A DNA stretch of 64,000 nucleotides from a bacterium (GCA_016708025.1 JADJGQ010000001.1:186001-250000), one strand, 5' to 3'; shown: positions 42,852-52,786, counted from the stretch's first letter. The notes: generated by a model from the letters alone, not told the origin. Translations and numbers: made by a program.

Positions 42852-44237
42852 ATGTTTGAAAAGCAACGCACCGTTAAGACGCCAATTTCATTGTCTGGTA
42901 TAGGCTTACATACCGGTAATCAATGCACCATGACTTTCCGTCCGGCCCCGCCGAACCACGGAATCGTCTTTGTTCGCATGGATCTCCCCGGAAATCCCTC
43001 GGTTATCGCCGATATTGATCACGTTGTTGATATCTCCCGTGGCACTACCTTGCAGCATGGCGAAGCGCGTGTCCATACGGTCGAGCATGTTCTGGCCGCA
43101 TTCGCCGGGCTTCAGATCGATAACATGATCGTCGAACTGGATAACAATGAACCGCCGATCGGCGATGGTTCCGCCAAGCCCTATGTTGACAAACTGCTCG
43201 AGGCCGGCATTGAGAACCAGGATGCCGACAAATATTACCTCGAGATTGACGCGCCGATGTCTTACAGCGAGTCCGACCGTGGTGTTGATCTGGTCGTAGC
43301 TCCGTCGGATGACCTGCGCATTACATTCTTGATTGATTACCGTAATCCCGTACTCGGGACTCAGTACACCACTCTGCAGAATCTGGAGCAGGAGTTTGTT
43401 GAGGAGTTCGCGCCGGCCCGTACTTTCTGTTTCCTCTCCGAGGTAGAACAGCTCAAAGCCCACGGCCTGATCAAAGGTGGCGGACTCGACAACGCCATGG
43501 TGATCTATGACTCCGATCTGGGGCAGGTTGAGGTCGACCGCATCCAGAAGGCGCTGAATCTGCAGGAAAAAGCGTTTGTCGGCAAGACCGGGATCATCAA
43601 CGATGTCCCGCTCCGCTTCTACAACGAACCGGTCCGTCACAAAACTCTCGACCTTTTGGGCGACCTCTTTCTGATCGGCGTGCCTTTCAAAGGACATGTT
43701 CTGGCCGCACGGTCTGGACATAAGGCGAATGTCGCACTCGCTCGAAAAATGCGTGAGTTGTACAAAAAGAAACAGATCGCCTCACGCTACCCTAGCAATG
43801 GCGTCTTTTTTGATATCCAGTCGATCCTCAAGATCATGCCGCATCGCTATCCGTTCCTCCTGATCGACCGCGTGCTCGATCTCGAACCGGACAAGCGTGT
43901 GGTGGCGCTCAAGAATGTGACGATCAATGAGCCGTTTTTCCAGGGACATTTCCCGGCTCACCCGATCATGCCCGGTGTGCTGATCCTCGAGGCGATGGCG
44001 CAGGCAGGGGGGATCCTCCTGCTCAACGCGATCGAACATCCCGAAACGAAACTAGTTTATTTTATGTCCATAGATAACGCTAAATTCCGCCGGCCGGTAA
44101 CTCCGGGCGACCAGCTCCGTTTCGAACTTGACATGCTGACGTTCCGTCGCAACACCTGCAAAATGAGCGGGCATGCCTTTGTTGGAGAAACCCTGGTGGC
44201 CGAGGCCGACTTCATGGCAATGGTGATTGACCGATGA
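42852..44237 (+). CDS. lpxC-fabZ: Bifunctional LpxC deacetylase / FabZ dehydratase
   Basis: A 461-residue fusion. Residues 1-285 are LpxC, which removes the acetyl group from UDP-3-O-acyl-GlcNAc: VHTVEHVLAAFAGL (zinc His), NEPPIGDGSAKPYVD, IKGGGLDNAMVI and PVRHKTLDLLGDLFLIG with the second zinc site. Residues about 320-461 are FabZ, the 3-hydroxyacyl-ACP dehydratase: IMPHRYPFLLIDRV, NEPFFQGHFPAHPIMPGVL, LEAMAQAGG (catalytic His and Glu). This fusion is known in Bacteroidetes and relatives. It overlaps lpxA by 4 bases. Confidence 0.96.
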   Translation: MFEKQRTVKTPISLSGIGLHTGNQCTMTFRPAPPNHGIVFVRMDLPGNPSVIADIDHVVDISRGTTLQHGEARVHTVEHVLAAFAGLQIDNMIVELDNNEPPIGDGSAKPYVDKLLEAGIENQDADKYYLEIDAPMSYSESDRGVDLVVAPSDDLRITFLIDYRNPVLGTQYTTLQNLEQEFVEEFAPARTFCFLSEVEQLKAHGLIKGGGLDNAMVIYDSDLGQVEVDRIQKALNLQEKAFVGKTGIINDVPLRFYNEPVRHKTLDLLGDLFLIGVPFKGHVLAARSGHKANVALARKMRELYKKKQIASRYPSNGVFFDIQSILKIMPHRYPFLLIDRVLDLEPDKRVVALKNVTINEPFFQGHFPAHPIMPGVLILEAMAQAGGILLLNAIEHPETKLVYFMSIDNAKFRRPVTPGDQLRFELDMLTFRRNTCKMSGHAFVGETLVAEADFMAMVIDR

Positions 44238-45007
44238 CCCAAGTACACAGCTCTGCAATCGTTTCCCCCAAAGCGCAACTCGCCGACAATGTGACCGTTG
44301 GCCCGTATGCCGTGATCGAAGAAAACGTCACGATCGAATCCGGCGCGGTGATCGGTTCATCCGTCCTGCTGGCCTCCGGTGCCGTGATCGGCAAAAATGT
44401 CAAGATCTCCCATGGTGCGGTGATCGGGACAAATCCGCAGGATCTGAAATTCGGTGGCGAGGTCACCAAGGCGATCATCGGCGAAAATACCGTCGTCCGC
44501 GAATACGCGACCATCAATCGTGGCACCAAGTACCACATGCAGACGGTTGTCGGCAAAAATTGCTTTATCATGGCCTATGCGCACATTGCGCATGACTGTA
44601 TTGTCGGCGACAATGTCATTATGGCTAATTCCGTCAACCTGGCCGGCCATGTTGAGATCGATGATTATGCTATTTTGGGCGGCGTGCTCCCGGTTCATCA
44701 GTTTGTTAAGATCGGTGCCCACTGCATGGTAGGCGGCGGCTTCCGTGTTCCGCAGGACATCTGCCCCTACGCGCTGGTCGGTGGTTATCCGATCAAGGTT
44801 GTCGGAATCAATTCAGTCGGACTTCGTCGACGCGGTTTTGCCCCGGAGACCATTAAGCGTCTCGAGCATACCTTCAAAATCCTCTTCTTTTCCGGCCTTA
44901 ACACGACTCAGGCGATCGAACGGATCAAAGGTGAGGTCGAGAGCTGTCCCGAAGTGGAGAATGTGCTGACATTCCTGACGCGATCGAATCGCGGCATTGT
45001 GAAATAG
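44234..45007 (+). CDS. lpxA: UDP-N-acetylglucosamine acyltransferase LpxA
   Basis: Transfers the first acyl chain in lipid A synthesis. 257 residues: a left-handed beta-helix of hexapeptide repeats (SAIVSPKAQLADNVTVGPYA...) with the catalytic-His region MAYAHIAHDCIVGDNVIMAN and LAGHVEIDDYAILGG, then a helical C-terminus (RRRGFAPETIKRLEHTFKIL). It overlaps lpxC-fabZ by 4 bases and precedes a frameshifted gene by 24 bases. Confidence 0.95.
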   Translation: MTQVHSSAIVSPKAQLADNVTVGPYAVIEENVTIESGAVIGSSVLLASGAVIGKNVKISHGAVIGTNPQDLKFGGEVTKAIIGENTVVREYATINRGTKYHMQTVVGKNCFIMAYAHIAHDCIVGDNVIMANSVNLAGHVEIDDYAILGGVLPVHQFVKIGAHCMVGGGFRVPQDICPYALVGGYPIKVVGINSVGLRRRGFAPETIKRLEHTFKILFFSGLNTTQAIERIKGEVESCPEVENVLTFLTRSNRGIVK

Positions 45008-45031
45008 AGCTGTCGAATAAGGGAGACGTCG

Positions 45032-45524
45032 ATGACGACTCCAAAACTCTTCTGGCTTTTCTCCCTGGCGGTCCTCCTGATCCAGGGTGTTCTCGCGTAT
45101 CCCCAGCTCCCGGACCAAATGGTCACGCACATGAGTCTGGAGGGGGAACCCGATGGTTTCGGCTCAAAAAGCGGATTCTATCTCTCCTTTGGCCTGGCCG
45201 TCCTGCTGATTAATATCATGCCACCGCTCTTGTCGATCCTCCTGAAAAAACTTCCTGAATCATTGATCAACCTGCCGAACAAGGAATATTGGTTTGCCGA
45301 TGCGACTCGCAAAGCGAAGAGCCACCGACCTGATGGTTGGTATGTTGGCCGCGACAATGGGGATGGTGAACGTGATGTTCATTCTAGTTTTCCAGCAGAT
45401 GGCAGACCTGTCCATTGGGAATGCCCCTTCTATTCCTACGTGGCTTATCTGGTGCATCATTCCAATTCTGATCCTCTTTCCTCCGGTCCATCTCTTTAGG
45501 GCCTTTCGTGTTCCTGAGAATTAG
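45032..45524 (+). pseudogene. Frameshifted DUF1648-like membrane protein
   Basis: Frame 45032-45499 starts well: GGGAG before the ATG, a signal-like helix, the DUF1648-type motif LPDQMVTHMSLEGEPDGFGS, a second hydrophobic helix and LPNKEYWFADATRKAKSH. After about 45320 that frame turns into random Ser/Pro-rich sequence. The +1 frame (seen from 45294 to 45524) instead continues with two good membrane helices (MVGMLAATMGMVNVMFILVF; WLIWCIIPILILFPPVHLF). One extra base between about 45310 and 45335, or a sequencing error, would explain it. No homopolymer marks the site. Confidence 0.75.
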
Positions 45525-45598
45525 GGCAGTCCGCACGCTCTGTTGACTCCTCAATCCACATTGCATATATTGTTTCGAACGGGAGTAGGAGGCATTTC

Positions 45599-46663
45599 AT
45601 GTTTTTCCGGATTCTGCTGACAAGTCTGATTCTGTCTTCGTCATTATTCGCTCAGGCGAAAGTCGGGACGACCGGTGCGCAATTTCTGGAAATGATGCCC
45701 TCCGTTCGCTCCCTCGGCATGGGGGAAGTTGCCGCTCCATTGATCGACCGCCAATCCCATTACACTAATCCTGCTACGTTGGGTCTCTCAGGCGATTACG
45801 CGTTGTCTTTCACCTTTCGACCCATACCTTCTGAGTTAAGCAATTCTGGCAGCGGCGTTGACTATCAATCGTTGGGGCTTGCCAGTCATGTTGCTTCCTT
45901 GAAAAACGGATGGAATCTCCATCTGGGTCTCCAGGCGATCAGACTTTCGTCCGGGACATTGATCGAGCGAACATACCAACAAGGAACCTATGAAGGAACC
46001 GGCCGAGAATTCGAAGCCACTTCCAATGCTTATGCGGTGACAGCGGCACTATCCAGCGGTTCCCACATCGCCTATGGATTTGGAGGGACATTTCGCTATG
46101 TCGAGGAAGACTTCAATGACTTTACTGCCGATGGCATTGCATATGATCTTGGCGCTATCGTAAGAATTCCCCTAAAGACGGCTTCAGTTGCTACTCCGAA
46201 GCCCCGTCCCCTTACCAGTCTTACTGCCGGAATTTCATTGAAAAACATGGGTGCAGATATCGAATTCATTGACAATAGCTACCCGCTCCCATCCTCTCTG
46301 GTATTTGGACTGGCACTAGAAATGAACTTATCCAGGATCAGCCTGGTTGCGGCCATGCAGGAGCAGATGACCACCGAGCTCACAGAGGGCGAGGTTGGCC
46401 TTGGTCTGGAATGCGGACTCTATGATTTTCTCTGGCTCCGCCTGGGCCGCACACCCAACGGCGATTTCGACAATCTCGCCACTCTCGGTTCCTCTCTCTC
46501 CGTTCGCGGATTGCTCACACAAACAGTCTCCGCCGTCGCGGAATCATCTTCGAAAGGGCTCTTCAGTCGACTCGACTTGATCGCTTCCTATGCGACATCA
46601 ATCGAAGACCGAGACGTGCTCAACAGCGGCATCGACTACTGGCAGATAGAGATAGTGCTCTAA
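45599..46663 (+). CDS. PorV/PorQ-family outer membrane protein
   Basis: A 354-residue outer-membrane protein of the PorV/PorQ type: signal peptide (FFRILLTSLILSSSLFAQ), the conserved opening GTTGAQFLEMMPSVRSLGMG and the NPATLGLSGDYALSFTF motif, then beta-barrel strands throughout. PorV-like proteins of FCB bacteria help carry C-terminal-domain proteins across the outer membrane; here the cargo is unknown. GGAGG lies before the ATG. It interrupts the lipid A gene run between lpxA and lpxB. Confidence 0.85.
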   Translation: MFFRILLTSLILSSSLFAQAKVGTTGAQFLEMMPSVRSLGMGEVAAPLIDRQSHYTNPATLGLSGDYALSFTFRPIPSELSNSGSGVDYQSLGLASHVASLKNGWNLHLGLQAIRLSSGTLIERTYQQGTYEGTGREFEATSNAYAVTAALSSGSHIAYGFGGTFRYVEEDFNDFTADGIAYDLGAIVRIPLKTASVATPKPRPLTSLTAGISLKNMGADIEFIDNSYPLPSSLVFGLALEMNLSRISLVAAMQEQMTTELTEGEVGLGLECGLYDFLWLRLGRTPNGDFDNLATLGSSLSVRGLLTQTVSAVAESSSKGLFSRLDLIASYATSIEDRDVLNSGIDYWQIEIVL

Positions 46664-46763
46664 CGCGTTCTGCTGCAACCGGATATTTGCGCTTTCCTCG
46701 CGCCTCCGATTGTATTAGCTTCCTTCCCACTATGTCTCACCATCACCTCAGATTCCGGGAAAT

Positions 46764-47753
46764 ATGAGAAAGATAAAAACCGCCGTAGTTGGCGTCGGCG
46801 CCCTCGGCAAACATCACCTTCGCTGGATAGCCCAACTCGCCAATGCCGAACTGGTCGGCGTTTATGATACCGATCGAGAACGTGCCGCATCATACGCCAA
46901 AGAGTACAGTATCACTGCATTTGACACTTTGGAGCAATTGGCCGGTAGCGCCGAGGCTGTCTCCATTGCCGTGACAACCTCAGCCCACTTCGAGGTTGCC
47001 TCCCAACTGATCAAGCGTGGCGTCCACTGCCTGATCGAGAAGCCGGTGACATCGACTCACCAGCAGGCGCTCGACTTGATTGAAATGGGGAAAAGGCACG
47101 GAGTAAAGGTGGCTGTCGGGCAGATCGAAAGATTTAACCCCGCTGTCCAGGCTTTAGCCGCATATGACATTCGTCCCTCATTTATCGAGGCGCACCGTCT
47201 AGCCGCCTTTGATCCACGCGGCACCGATGTTGCCGTTGTGCTCGATCTGATGATCCACGACATCGACCTCGTATTGCATTTCGTCAAGTCACCGCTGGTT
47301 GATATCCAGGCCTCTGCGGTCGCAGTTGTCTCCGAGCATCCGGATATCGCCAACGCGCGTCTGACTTTTGAGAACGGAACGGTCGCCAATTTAACTGCTT
47401 CACGAATTTCTCTCAGACCGATGCGTAAATTCCGCATCTTCCAGCCCTCGGGCTATTTTTCGCTCGATCTGGCGGTCAAGCAGGCCGATGTATATCGTCT
47501 TGCGACGGGAGCCGATGACCACGGCATGCGTGTACCGCTCGGCAAGTCCGGCAAGGATATCCTCTATGTCAAGAAAGCCGACAGCGGCAAGGACATGCTG
47601 GGCGCCGAATTGGAATCATTCATAGATGCCGTCATCAATGACAGTTCGGTCGCGGTGTCGCTCGAAGAAGCTACCGAGGCGCTGCGCGTCGCTCTTGAAG
47701 TTGAACGGATCGGCATGAAAACGATCTCGCATCTGGTGGCACAGTCAAACTAA
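46764..47753 (+). CDS. Gfo/Idh/MocA-family oxidoreductase in the lipid A cluster
   Basis: A 329-residue NAD(P)-dependent dehydrogenase: Rossmann motif VVGVGALGKHHLRWI, YDTDRERAASYAKEYSI, then CLIEKPVTSTHQQALDL with the Lys of the family EKP motif, and VGQIERFNPA. It lies directly before lpxB (0 bases between) and after lpxA, the place where gnnA sits in some bacteria that make 3-amino lipid A. GnnA oxidises the 3-OH of UDP-GlcNAc, and GnnB then aminates it. No GnnB-like aminotransferase is in this window, so that role is only a proposal. Confidence 0.9.
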   Translation: MRKIKTAVVGVGALGKHHLRWIAQLANAELVGVYDTDRERAASYAKEYSITAFDTLEQLAGSAEAVSIAVTTSAHFEVASQLIKRGVHCLIEKPVTSTHQQALDLIEMGKRHGVKVAVGQIERFNPAVQALAAYDIRPSFIEAHRLAAFDPRGTDVAVVLDLMIHDIDLVLHFVKSPLVDIQASAVAVVSEHPDIANARLTFENGTVANLTASRISLRPMRKFRIFQPSGYFSLDLAVKQADVYRLATGADDHGMRVPLGKSGKDILYVKKADSGKDMLGAELESFIDAVINDSSVAVSLEEATEALRVALEVERIGMKTISHLVAQSN

Positions 47754-48860
47754 ATGGACAGTTCTTCATTATTCATCTCGGCGGGAGACCCCTCGGGAGA
47801 TAATGCGGCCGCTCGACTAGTCGCCTCGCTCAAGAAGGTGCGACCAGATTTGACGCTTTTCGGATTAGGCGGTCCGAAACTGAAAGCACACGGTCAGGAA
47901 CTGCTTGCCGAACCTTCGGATCTGGCCGTCATCGGTTTCTGGGAGGTCGTCAAACGTTATCGTTTCTTTCGCGAGTTGATGCTGCGCACGGTGCGGGAGA
48001 TCGAAACGCGGCGACCCAAATGCATTCTTCTCGTCGATTACCCCGGCTTTAATCTTCGCCTGGCCAAACGAGTCAAGAAACTCGGTATCCCGATCATCTA
48101 TTACATCTCGCCGCAGGTCTGGGCATGGGGGAAAAAGCGGATCCCGGAAATTCGCGAACTGGTCGACCAAATGATCGTTATTCTCCCTTTCGAACAGCCA
48201 TTCTATGAACAACATGGCATAAAAGCTGAATTTGTCGGTCACTACTTGCTCGAAGATATCCCTGCCGATTACCTCGCCTCGAGCATTCCGAACAAAAAAC
48301 AGATCGCACTGCTCCCGGGATCGCGCCCGCAGGAAGTCGAGCGGATGCTCCTACCTATGCTAGAGGCCGCAGCGATGTTTAACGCTAAACATGGGACCAC
48401 AGCCACTGTGGCCGCGATCGAGAATGGTTATGACTATGCATCAACGGTCGCTTCCTTTCAAGAACAGGGAATAAAGGTCGTGTTCAACGATGCCCGTCGC
48501 ATCGTCTATGAGGCAGATCTGGTGGTGACCGCGTCCGGCACTGCAACACTCGAAACCGGCCTGATCGGGCGACCAATGATCATTGTCTACAAGACCGGTC
48601 TGATCACCTATGAGATCGCAAGACGACTTATTAAAATCCAATCGATCGGTCTAGTCAACCTGGTGCTCGGCAAAAAAGTTGTCCCGGAGTTGATTCAGCA
48701 TGAGGCCACACCTGACCGCATTTTCTCTGAAATGGAACGACTCTGGACCGATCGCGGAGAATACGAAACGATACACCGAAATCTGCTGACTCTCCCATCG
48801 CTGCTGCATGGACATGGTGCCAGCGACCGTGCCGCGAAACTGGTGGCGAACTACCTATGA
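47754..48860 (+). CDS. lpxB: Lipid-A-disaccharide synthase LpxB
   Basis: Joins UDP-2,3-diacylglucosamine and lipid X. 368 residues: SAGDPSGDNAAARLVASLKK, the lipid-binding PSDLAVIGFWEVVKRYRFFR, SPQVWAWGKKRIPEIRE, ALLPGSRPQEVERMLLPM and VTASGTATLETGLIGRPMII. It starts immediately after the preceding oxidoreductase and overlaps the Kdo transferase by 4 bases. Confidence 0.95.
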   Translation: MDSSSLFISAGDPSGDNAAARLVASLKKVRPDLTLFGLGGPKLKAHGQELLAEPSDLAVIGFWEVVKRYRFFRELMLRTVREIETRRPKCILLVDYPGFNLRLAKRVKKLGIPIIYYISPQVWAWGKKRIPEIRELVDQMIVILPFEQPFYEQHGIKAEFVGHYLLEDIPADYLASSIPNKKQIALLPGSRPQEVERMLLPMLEAAAMFNAKHGTTATVAAIENGYDYASTVASFQEQGIKVVFNDARRIVYEADLVVTASGTATLETGLIGRPMIIVYKTGLITYEIARRLIKIQSIGLVNLVLGKKVVPELIQHEATPDRIFSEMERLWTDRGEYETIHRNLLTLPSLLHGHGASDRAAKLVANYL

Positions 48861-50095
48861 TGCAGTTGTATCGAATAGTGGCCAATTTGATATACTGGAC
48901 GGCCTTCAAATACTTCTGGTTTCGTTCCACTACAGATGAACTCTGGGCTGGACGTCTCCTCACTGAACTGCCGGCCAAAGCTGATATTTGGATGCATGCC
49001 GCGTCGGTAGGCGAAGTTCGCATTATCAGTCACTTGCTGGATTATCTACGTAGCGTCGATCCTACACTCACTTACCATATCACCGTGATGACTCGGACCG
49101 GCTATCAGACCGCCAAATCGGCCTGCGGTGATTTTGCAAAAATCTCGTATTTTCCGTTCGATGTCCCCATGCTCTGGCGAAAATTCCTCGACCGGATGCA
49201 ACCCCGCATCGTGGTGATTGCCGAAACCGAGATCTGGCCGAACTTGATCGAAACACTGGAAATCCGTAAGATCCCTGTTGTGTTGGTCAACGGTCGACTC
49301 TCCGAAAAGGCTCACGGCCGCTATATTTTCGTTCGGGGTTCGATCGGCAAGCTCCTCTCCACGTACGATCATCTCTTCCTGAAAGGAAAGGATGACTATA
49401 AGCGTTACCAAGATCTCGGAGTCCCAGAAACTAGAATGACCCTGGCCGGTGACATGAAATTTGACGCTCCGTTAGTCGAACGGACCGCCGACCAGAAACA
49501 GGTGAGCCGACGCTTCCTTTCGGTCAATCCGGATCAGTTTCTCCTGGTCGCCGGTTCGACCCGACCTGGGGAAGAGGCGCAACTCATTGAGATCTATCGT
49601 AATCTGATCAACAACTTTCCGCAGTTGCGGATCGCCATCGTTCCGCGCCATATTGAACGAACCGAAGAAATCATGAGCATGATCCAGCAACAAGGTTTGA
49701 ACGGACAGATCGCCGGCACGGATATCCTCCCCAGAGCCAATACTATTCGCGTCGTGAATCGTATGGGAATGCTGATAGATCTATTTGCCGCCGCAGACCT
49801 TGCCTTTGTTGGCGGAACGCTGGTGGATCTGGGAGGTCACAACCTGCTTGAACCGGTTTGGGCAGGGACCCCAGTCCTCTTTGGACCTTCGGTCTACAAT
49901 GTCCGCGATGCCGCCGATTATATCACCGAACATCACTTCGGTGCTATGGTCCAGTCTGGTGCCGAATTGGAATCAGCGGTCGCTCAGGTCATCGTCGGCG
50001 ATCGCACTTTCGCACGCAAAACCCGGTCAGATCTCTCCCAATCGGCAACTGCAATCGCCGGAAACCATATCCTGAAGCGGCTGGCCCATGCTTGA
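48857..50095 (+). CDS. waaA: 3-deoxy-D-manno-octulosonic acid transferase (Kdo transferase)
   Basis: Adds Kdo to lipid A. 412 residues of GT-B type: a membrane-anchoring N-terminus (RIVANLIYWTAFKYFWF), IWMHAASVGEVRIISHL, then VIAETEIWPNLIETL, LFLKGKDDYKRYQDLGV and the donor motif VGGTLVDLGGHNLLEPVWAG. It overlaps lpxB by 4 bases and lpxK by 8. Whether it adds one or two Kdo residues cannot be told. Confidence 0.94.
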   Translation: MMQLYRIVANLIYWTAFKYFWFRSTTDELWAGRLLTELPAKADIWMHAASVGEVRIISHLLDYLRSVDPTLTYHITVMTRTGYQTAKSACGDFAKISYFPFDVPMLWRKFLDRMQPRIVVIAETEIWPNLIETLEIRKIPVVLVNGRLSEKAHGRYIFVRGSIGKLLSTYDHLFLKGKDDYKRYQDLGVPETRMTLAGDMKFDAPLVERTADQKQVSRRFLSVNPDQFLLVAGSTRPGEEAQLIEIYRNLINNFPQLRIAIVPRHIERTEEIMSMIQQQGLNGQIAGTDILPRANTIRVVNRMGMLIDLFAAADLAFVGGTLVDLGGHNLLEPVWAGTPVLFGPSVYNVRDAADYITEHHFGAMVQSGAELESAVAQVIVGDRTFARKTRSDLSQSATAIAGNHILKRLAHA

Positions 50096-51173
50096 AAAGA
50101 TCTGGAAGGCGATCCTCCGTCGCGGTAGCCTCTCGCTGCTGATGTTACCAGCTTTTCTGCTCTGGATCGTCTCGCTTTTCTATCGCGCGGGCTTTGCGCT
50201 CAAGCGCAGGATGGCTGGGAATCCGCTCAAGCTTTCTGTGCCGGTGGTGTCCGTTGGAAATATCACAGTCGGTGGATCCGGTAAAACGCCGATGGTCGAA
50301 TTTCTCGCCCGCCATCTGGTCGATGCCGGCATTCGGGTGGCGATCGTTTCATCCGGATATGGTCGAACCAATGAAATCAGTTTTGTTGAAGAGGGGTACA
50401 AAGTACAGGAACGCTCTACCGATGACACCGGCGATGAGGTCATGCTCCTGGCGAATTCCGTTCCCGAGGCACACTTTTCCGTCGACCGCTCTAAAACCGA
50501 GGCCGCCAGACGGGTCGCCGAAAGTGGCCTGGTAGATGTTATCATCGTTGACGACGGCTTCCAGCACTTCAAATTGGCGCGCGATCTGGATATCCTTGCT
50601 TTTGATGCCGCAGTCCGCCCCCAGATGCTCCGTCCATTCCCCTATGGTATGCTCAGGGAGCCGGTTTCTGCGCTGAGCCGCGCCGATGTTATCATTATCA
50701 CTCGCTCGAATTTTGCCAAGGACCGGACGGCCATTCGGAAAATGATCCAGAAGCACAACCCCAATGCGCCTTTGTATCATGCACACTTCTCGGTTACGGA
50801 ACTGATCGGCTCGGATAAGCGTTACCCGGTGAAATATCTGGAGGATAAATCGGTCTTTCTGTTCGCCGGAATCGGCAATTTTCGGTCGCTGCGCAAACAA
50901 GTGAATTCGCTGGCCGGCGATCTGGACTTTGCACTCGAGCTGTCCGACCACCAGCAGTACGATCAGGCAATGTTGGAGAAGATCAAGAAACTGGCCGACG
51001 AGCATGAATCTGATCTGGTCCTGACGACCGGTAAAGACTGGGTCAAGCTGGGAGACTTTGATTTTGGCCGCGAGAGTTACTATCTTGGCCTTTCCATCGA
51101 CCTTGACCCCGGTGAGGAACGACTCGTTTCCTACCTGACGGATAAACTTGGACTTCAGCCGCGAGAAAACTGA
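50088..51173 (+). CDS. lpxK: Tetraacyldisaccharide 4'-kinase LpxK
   Basis: Phosphorylates the 4'-position of the lipid A disaccharide. 361 residues: N-terminal membrane helix (SLLMLPAFLLWIVSLFYR), P-loop SVGNITVGGSGKTPMVEFLA, SSGYGRTNEISF, VDDGFQHFKLARDLDILAFD and LVLTTGKDWVKL. It overlaps waaA by 8 bases and nadB by 1 base (TGATG). Confidence 0.94.
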   Translation: MLEKIWKAILRRGSLSLLMLPAFLLWIVSLFYRAGFALKRRMAGNPLKLSVPVVSVGNITVGGSGKTPMVEFLARHLVDAGIRVAIVSSGYGRTNEISFVEEGYKVQERSTDDTGDEVMLLANSVPEAHFSVDRSKTEAARRVAESGLVDVIIVDDGFQHFKLARDLDILAFDAAVRPQMLRPFPYGMLREPVSALSRADVIIITRSNFAKDRTAIRKMIQKHNPNAPLYHAHFSVTELIGSDKRYPVKYLEDKSVFLFAGIGNFRSLRKQVNSLAGDLDFALELSDHQQYDQAMLEKIKKLADEHESDLVLTTGKDWVKLGDFDFGRESYYLGLSIDLDPGEERLVSYLTDKLGLQPREN

Positions 51174-52786
51174 TGAACCGCGATTTCGATATACTGGTGA
51201 TCGGAAGTGGAATTGCCGGGCTGTTCTACGCTCTCCGCGTATCCGAGCACATGCCAAAGGCCCGCATCGCTCTTGTGACCAAAAAGGGGGAGACTGCCAC
51301 CAATACCAATCGCGCCCAAGGCGGCATTGCCGCGGTCCTTTCTGGCACCGATTCTTTTGACGCGCATATCGCAGATACTCTGCGTGTTGGCTGTGGCATC
51401 TGTAAGAAAGAGGTGGTCGAGCGTGTGGTCGAGGCTGGTCCGGCAGTGATTCAGGAGCTGATGGATTATGGCGTCCGCTTCACCAAAGTCGATGGCCGCT
51501 TCGATCTTGGACGCGAAGGCGGGCATACCGCCAGTAGGGTTGTCCATGCATCCGATCTGACCGGCCGCGAAATCGAACGCGCCCTGCTCAGCGCCTGTCG
51601 CGCCAAGAACGATTCGATACAGATTTTCCGCGATCATATTGCTCTCGATCTTATCAAGACGACAGTCGGGGGACAGTCCTCCTGCGTCGGCGCCTTTGTC
51701 TTTTCTGAAGTCGGCCGACTGTTCACCGCCATCTACGCTCCGGTGACGATGCTTGCTACCGGCGGACTCGGCCAGGTGTACTATCATACTTCGAATCCGG
51801 AGATCGCCACCGGCGATGGCGTCGCTATGGCCTATCGTGCCGGTATCCCGGTCGCCAATCTGGAATTCATCCAGTTTCATCCGACTACTCTATACGCTCC
51901 TGGACGCGAGCCTTTCCTTATCTCCGAGGCAGTTCGTGGCGAGGGTGCTCGTCTCAAGTCGACTGATGGCCGCTATTTGATGGAGAATGCGCACGAACTG
52001 AAAGACCTCGCCCCGCGTGACATTGTCGCACAAACTATCGACAAGGAACTGAAAGCGAGTGGCGAAGAGTTCGTCTACCTCGATATCAGCCATCGCGATC
52101 CGGAATTTGTCAAACAGCGCTTCCCCAATATCTACGCCGAATGTCTCCGCTACGGTTTTGATATCACCGAGCGTCCCATCCCGGTCGTCCCGGCCGCACA
52201 CTACGCCTGCGGCGGAGTGCTTTCATCGATCGAAGGTGAGACCAATCTCTCAGGGCTTTTCACAGCGGGCGAGGTTGCCATGACCGGCATGCATGGCGCC
52301 AACCGCCTCGCATCAAATTCACTGCTTGAAGCGGTCGTGATGGCCCGTTTTGCCTCCGAGAAATCGATCGATTATCTCAAGGGGATCGAGTTTAATCGCC
52401 CTGTTCAGGTTGAGAATGCGCTGCACTCGTCACTTGCCTATCCTCGCGAGAAGATTCTTATTGCTCATGACCGTCGCGAACTACGGCGCGTCATGTCCGA
52501 CTTCGTCGGGATCGTCCGCACCGAGGATCGCCTTGCCCTGGCGCACGAGAAAGTCAATCAGATCAGGTCGGCGATCGACCAGTACTATTTCGCCACTCCG
52601 GCGACCTACAATGTGGTCGAGTTACGCAATCTGGCAACTGTCGCCGAATTGATCATTAGGAGCGCCATCTCCCGCCGAGAATCGCGAGGTCTGCATTACC
52701 TCGATGATCGACCTGGCTCCAATGATGCTTACCTGCACGATACCATTATCACGGAACAGAAAGGAACTGACAGTGGCCACCCATGA
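51173..52786 (+). CDS. nadB: L-aspartate oxidase
   Basis: The first enzyme of NAD synthesis, oxidising aspartate to iminoaspartate with FAD. 537 residues: FAD motif ILVIGSGIAGLFYALRVSE, TNRAQGGIAAVL, EGGHTASRVVHASDLTG, MLATGGLGQVYYHTSNP, ISHRDPEFVKQRFPNIY, AAHYACGGVLS and TGMHGANRLASNSLLEAVV. It continues the lpx operon, overlapping guaA by 14 bases. nadA and nadC are not in the window. Confidence 0.92.
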   Translation: MNRDFDILVIGSGIAGLFYALRVSEHMPKARIALVTKKGETATNTNRAQGGIAAVLSGTDSFDAHIADTLRVGCGICKKEVVERVVEAGPAVIQELMDYGVRFTKVDGRFDLGREGGHTASRVVHASDLTGREIERALLSACRAKNDSIQIFRDHIALDLIKTTVGGQSSCVGAFVFSEVGRLFTAIYAPVTMLATGGLGQVYYHTSNPEIATGDGVAMAYRAGIPVANLEFIQFHPTTLYAPGREPFLISEAVRGEGARLKSTDGRYLMENAHELKDLAPRDIVAQTIDKELKASGEEFVYLDISHRDPEFVKQRFPNIYAECLRYGFDITERPIPVVPAAHYACGGVLSSIEGETNLSGLFTAGEVAMTGMHGANRLASNSLLEAVVMARFASEKSIDYLKGIEFNRPVQVENALHSSLAYPREKILIAHDRRELRRVMSDFVGIVRTEDRLALAHEKVNQIRSAIDQYYFATPATYNVVELRNLATVAELIIRSAISRRESRGLHYLDDRPGSNDAYLHDTIITEQKGTDSGHP

